A stretch of DNA of 5,651 nt from the NCBI GenBank assembly GCA_023151335.1, contig JAKLJF010000352.1, positions 1 through 5,651 on the forward strand, given 5' to 3'. Source of the DNA: Thermoanaerobaculia bacterium (GTDB taxonomy: Bacteria; Bacteroidota; Bacteroidia; Chitinophagales; Saprospiraceae). The first letter of the stretch is position 1. Each line of letters starts with the position of its first letter. The position numbers and the translations under genes were made by a program. A model generated the notes under the pieces. It was not told the DNA's origin, did no database searches, and saw only the letters and a list, made by a program, of their open reading frames with translations. Positions 5,461-5,651 of the stretch are shown piece by piece.

Positions 5461-5651
5461 AAAATGGGAGATCGTTCTGCGTGATTCGAGGATGTGGTTC
5501 AGGGGTACAAGGAACTGATTGCGAAAGGTTTGCTGGTGCCAGTCTTTGATTTCCCTGACGGCCAGTTGTTGTACTTCGGGTAAGATACCCAAATGGAAGT
5601 GCATGCCGAGGGCCAGCATTTTGGTAAAATCCTGGTAGTGGTAGTTGCCCG
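5458..5651 (-). CDS. C-terminal end of an upstream operon gene (partial; possibly DUF5691)
   Basis: The last 63 codons of a gene enter from the right edge and end at TAA 5460-5458. The frame translates to a soluble, helical-looking sequence: GNYHYQDFTKMLALGMHF, then ILPEVQQLAVREIKDW, and the end FLVPLNHILESRRTISHF. Of the three minus-strand frames, one stops early. Another stays open but has a Thr/Pro-rich composition unlike a folded domain. This frame has ordinary amphipathic-helix composition and a stop neatly placed before the ATPase. In related clusters I know, the gene just before this ATPase type is often DUF5691, with a SWIM zinc-finger gene before that. The ending 'L..IL..RR.I' is compatible with DUF5691, but 63 residues are too few to be sure. 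With 22 nt to the next ATG it is surely in the same transcript. Confidence 0.6.
   Translation of the reverse strand, partial: GNYHYQDFTKMLALGMHFHLGILPEVQQLAVREIKDWHQQTFRNQFLVPLNHILESRRTISHF

Noticed and set aside
4185..5549. Plus-strand ORF (454 codons) opposite the AAA+ ATPase
   Set aside because: It spans three minus-strand gene junctions and has shadow-like composition. The opposite strand holds Walker A and other MoxR motifs.

Overview
This window looks like a piece of a Bacteroidota chromosome. Candidate promoter boxes resemble the TAnnTTTG -7 element used by that phylum. Most genes lack a Shine-Dalgarno sequence. There is a small Hc1/histone-H1-like protein of the type common in Bacteroidota, and an exported protein that begins in the 'NDDCANA...DVWYQF' style of large secreted Bacteroidota proteins. 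The coding regions are GC-rich and the spacer at 232-550 is clearly AT-richer. A Saprospiria or Chitinophaga-like lineage is a guess from style only.

Layout from left to right. Positions 1-231 (minus) hold the first 77 codons of an exported protein with a clear signal peptide, which runs off the left edge. Positions 232-550 are a divergent intergenic region with one promoter candidate for each direction. Positions 551-736 (plus) encode the 61-residue histone-H1-like protein. Positions 737-860 are a convergent spacer containing a nested hairpin and T-tract terminator. From the right edge down to 861, everything is one tightly packed minus-strand operon in transcription order: the 3' end of an upstream gene (5651-5458, possibly DUF5691), a MoxR-like AAA+ ATPase (5435-4353), a DUF5682 protein (4360-2033) and a VWA-domain protein (2036-861). 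The spacing is 22 nt, then an 8-nt overlap, then a 4-nt ATGA overlap. The operon promoter lies outside the window.

The operon is the main biological content. AAA+ (MoxR) plus VWA is the core of several known chaperone-like pairs (RavA-ViaA, NorQ-NorD, CbbQ-CbbO), in which a ring ATPase and a metal-binding VWA partner remodel a client protein. Here the pair encloses a large DUF5682 protein. Its N-terminal motifs (GxxH, an acidic VEGPPE strand, an R...M helix and a second GxxH) look like the TIKI/TraB/EreA-ChaN-like hydrolase fold. I infer an ATP-driven machine in which the AAA+/VWA pair regulates or feeds an enzyme-like DUF5682 subunit. The substrate is unknown.

The most unusual local feature is a four-copy 8-bp tandem repeat at the DUF5682/VWA junction. 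It encodes the last residues of DUF5682 and supplies the VWA start. Loss of one copy would fuse the two proteins in frame, while gain of one copy would keep them separate.
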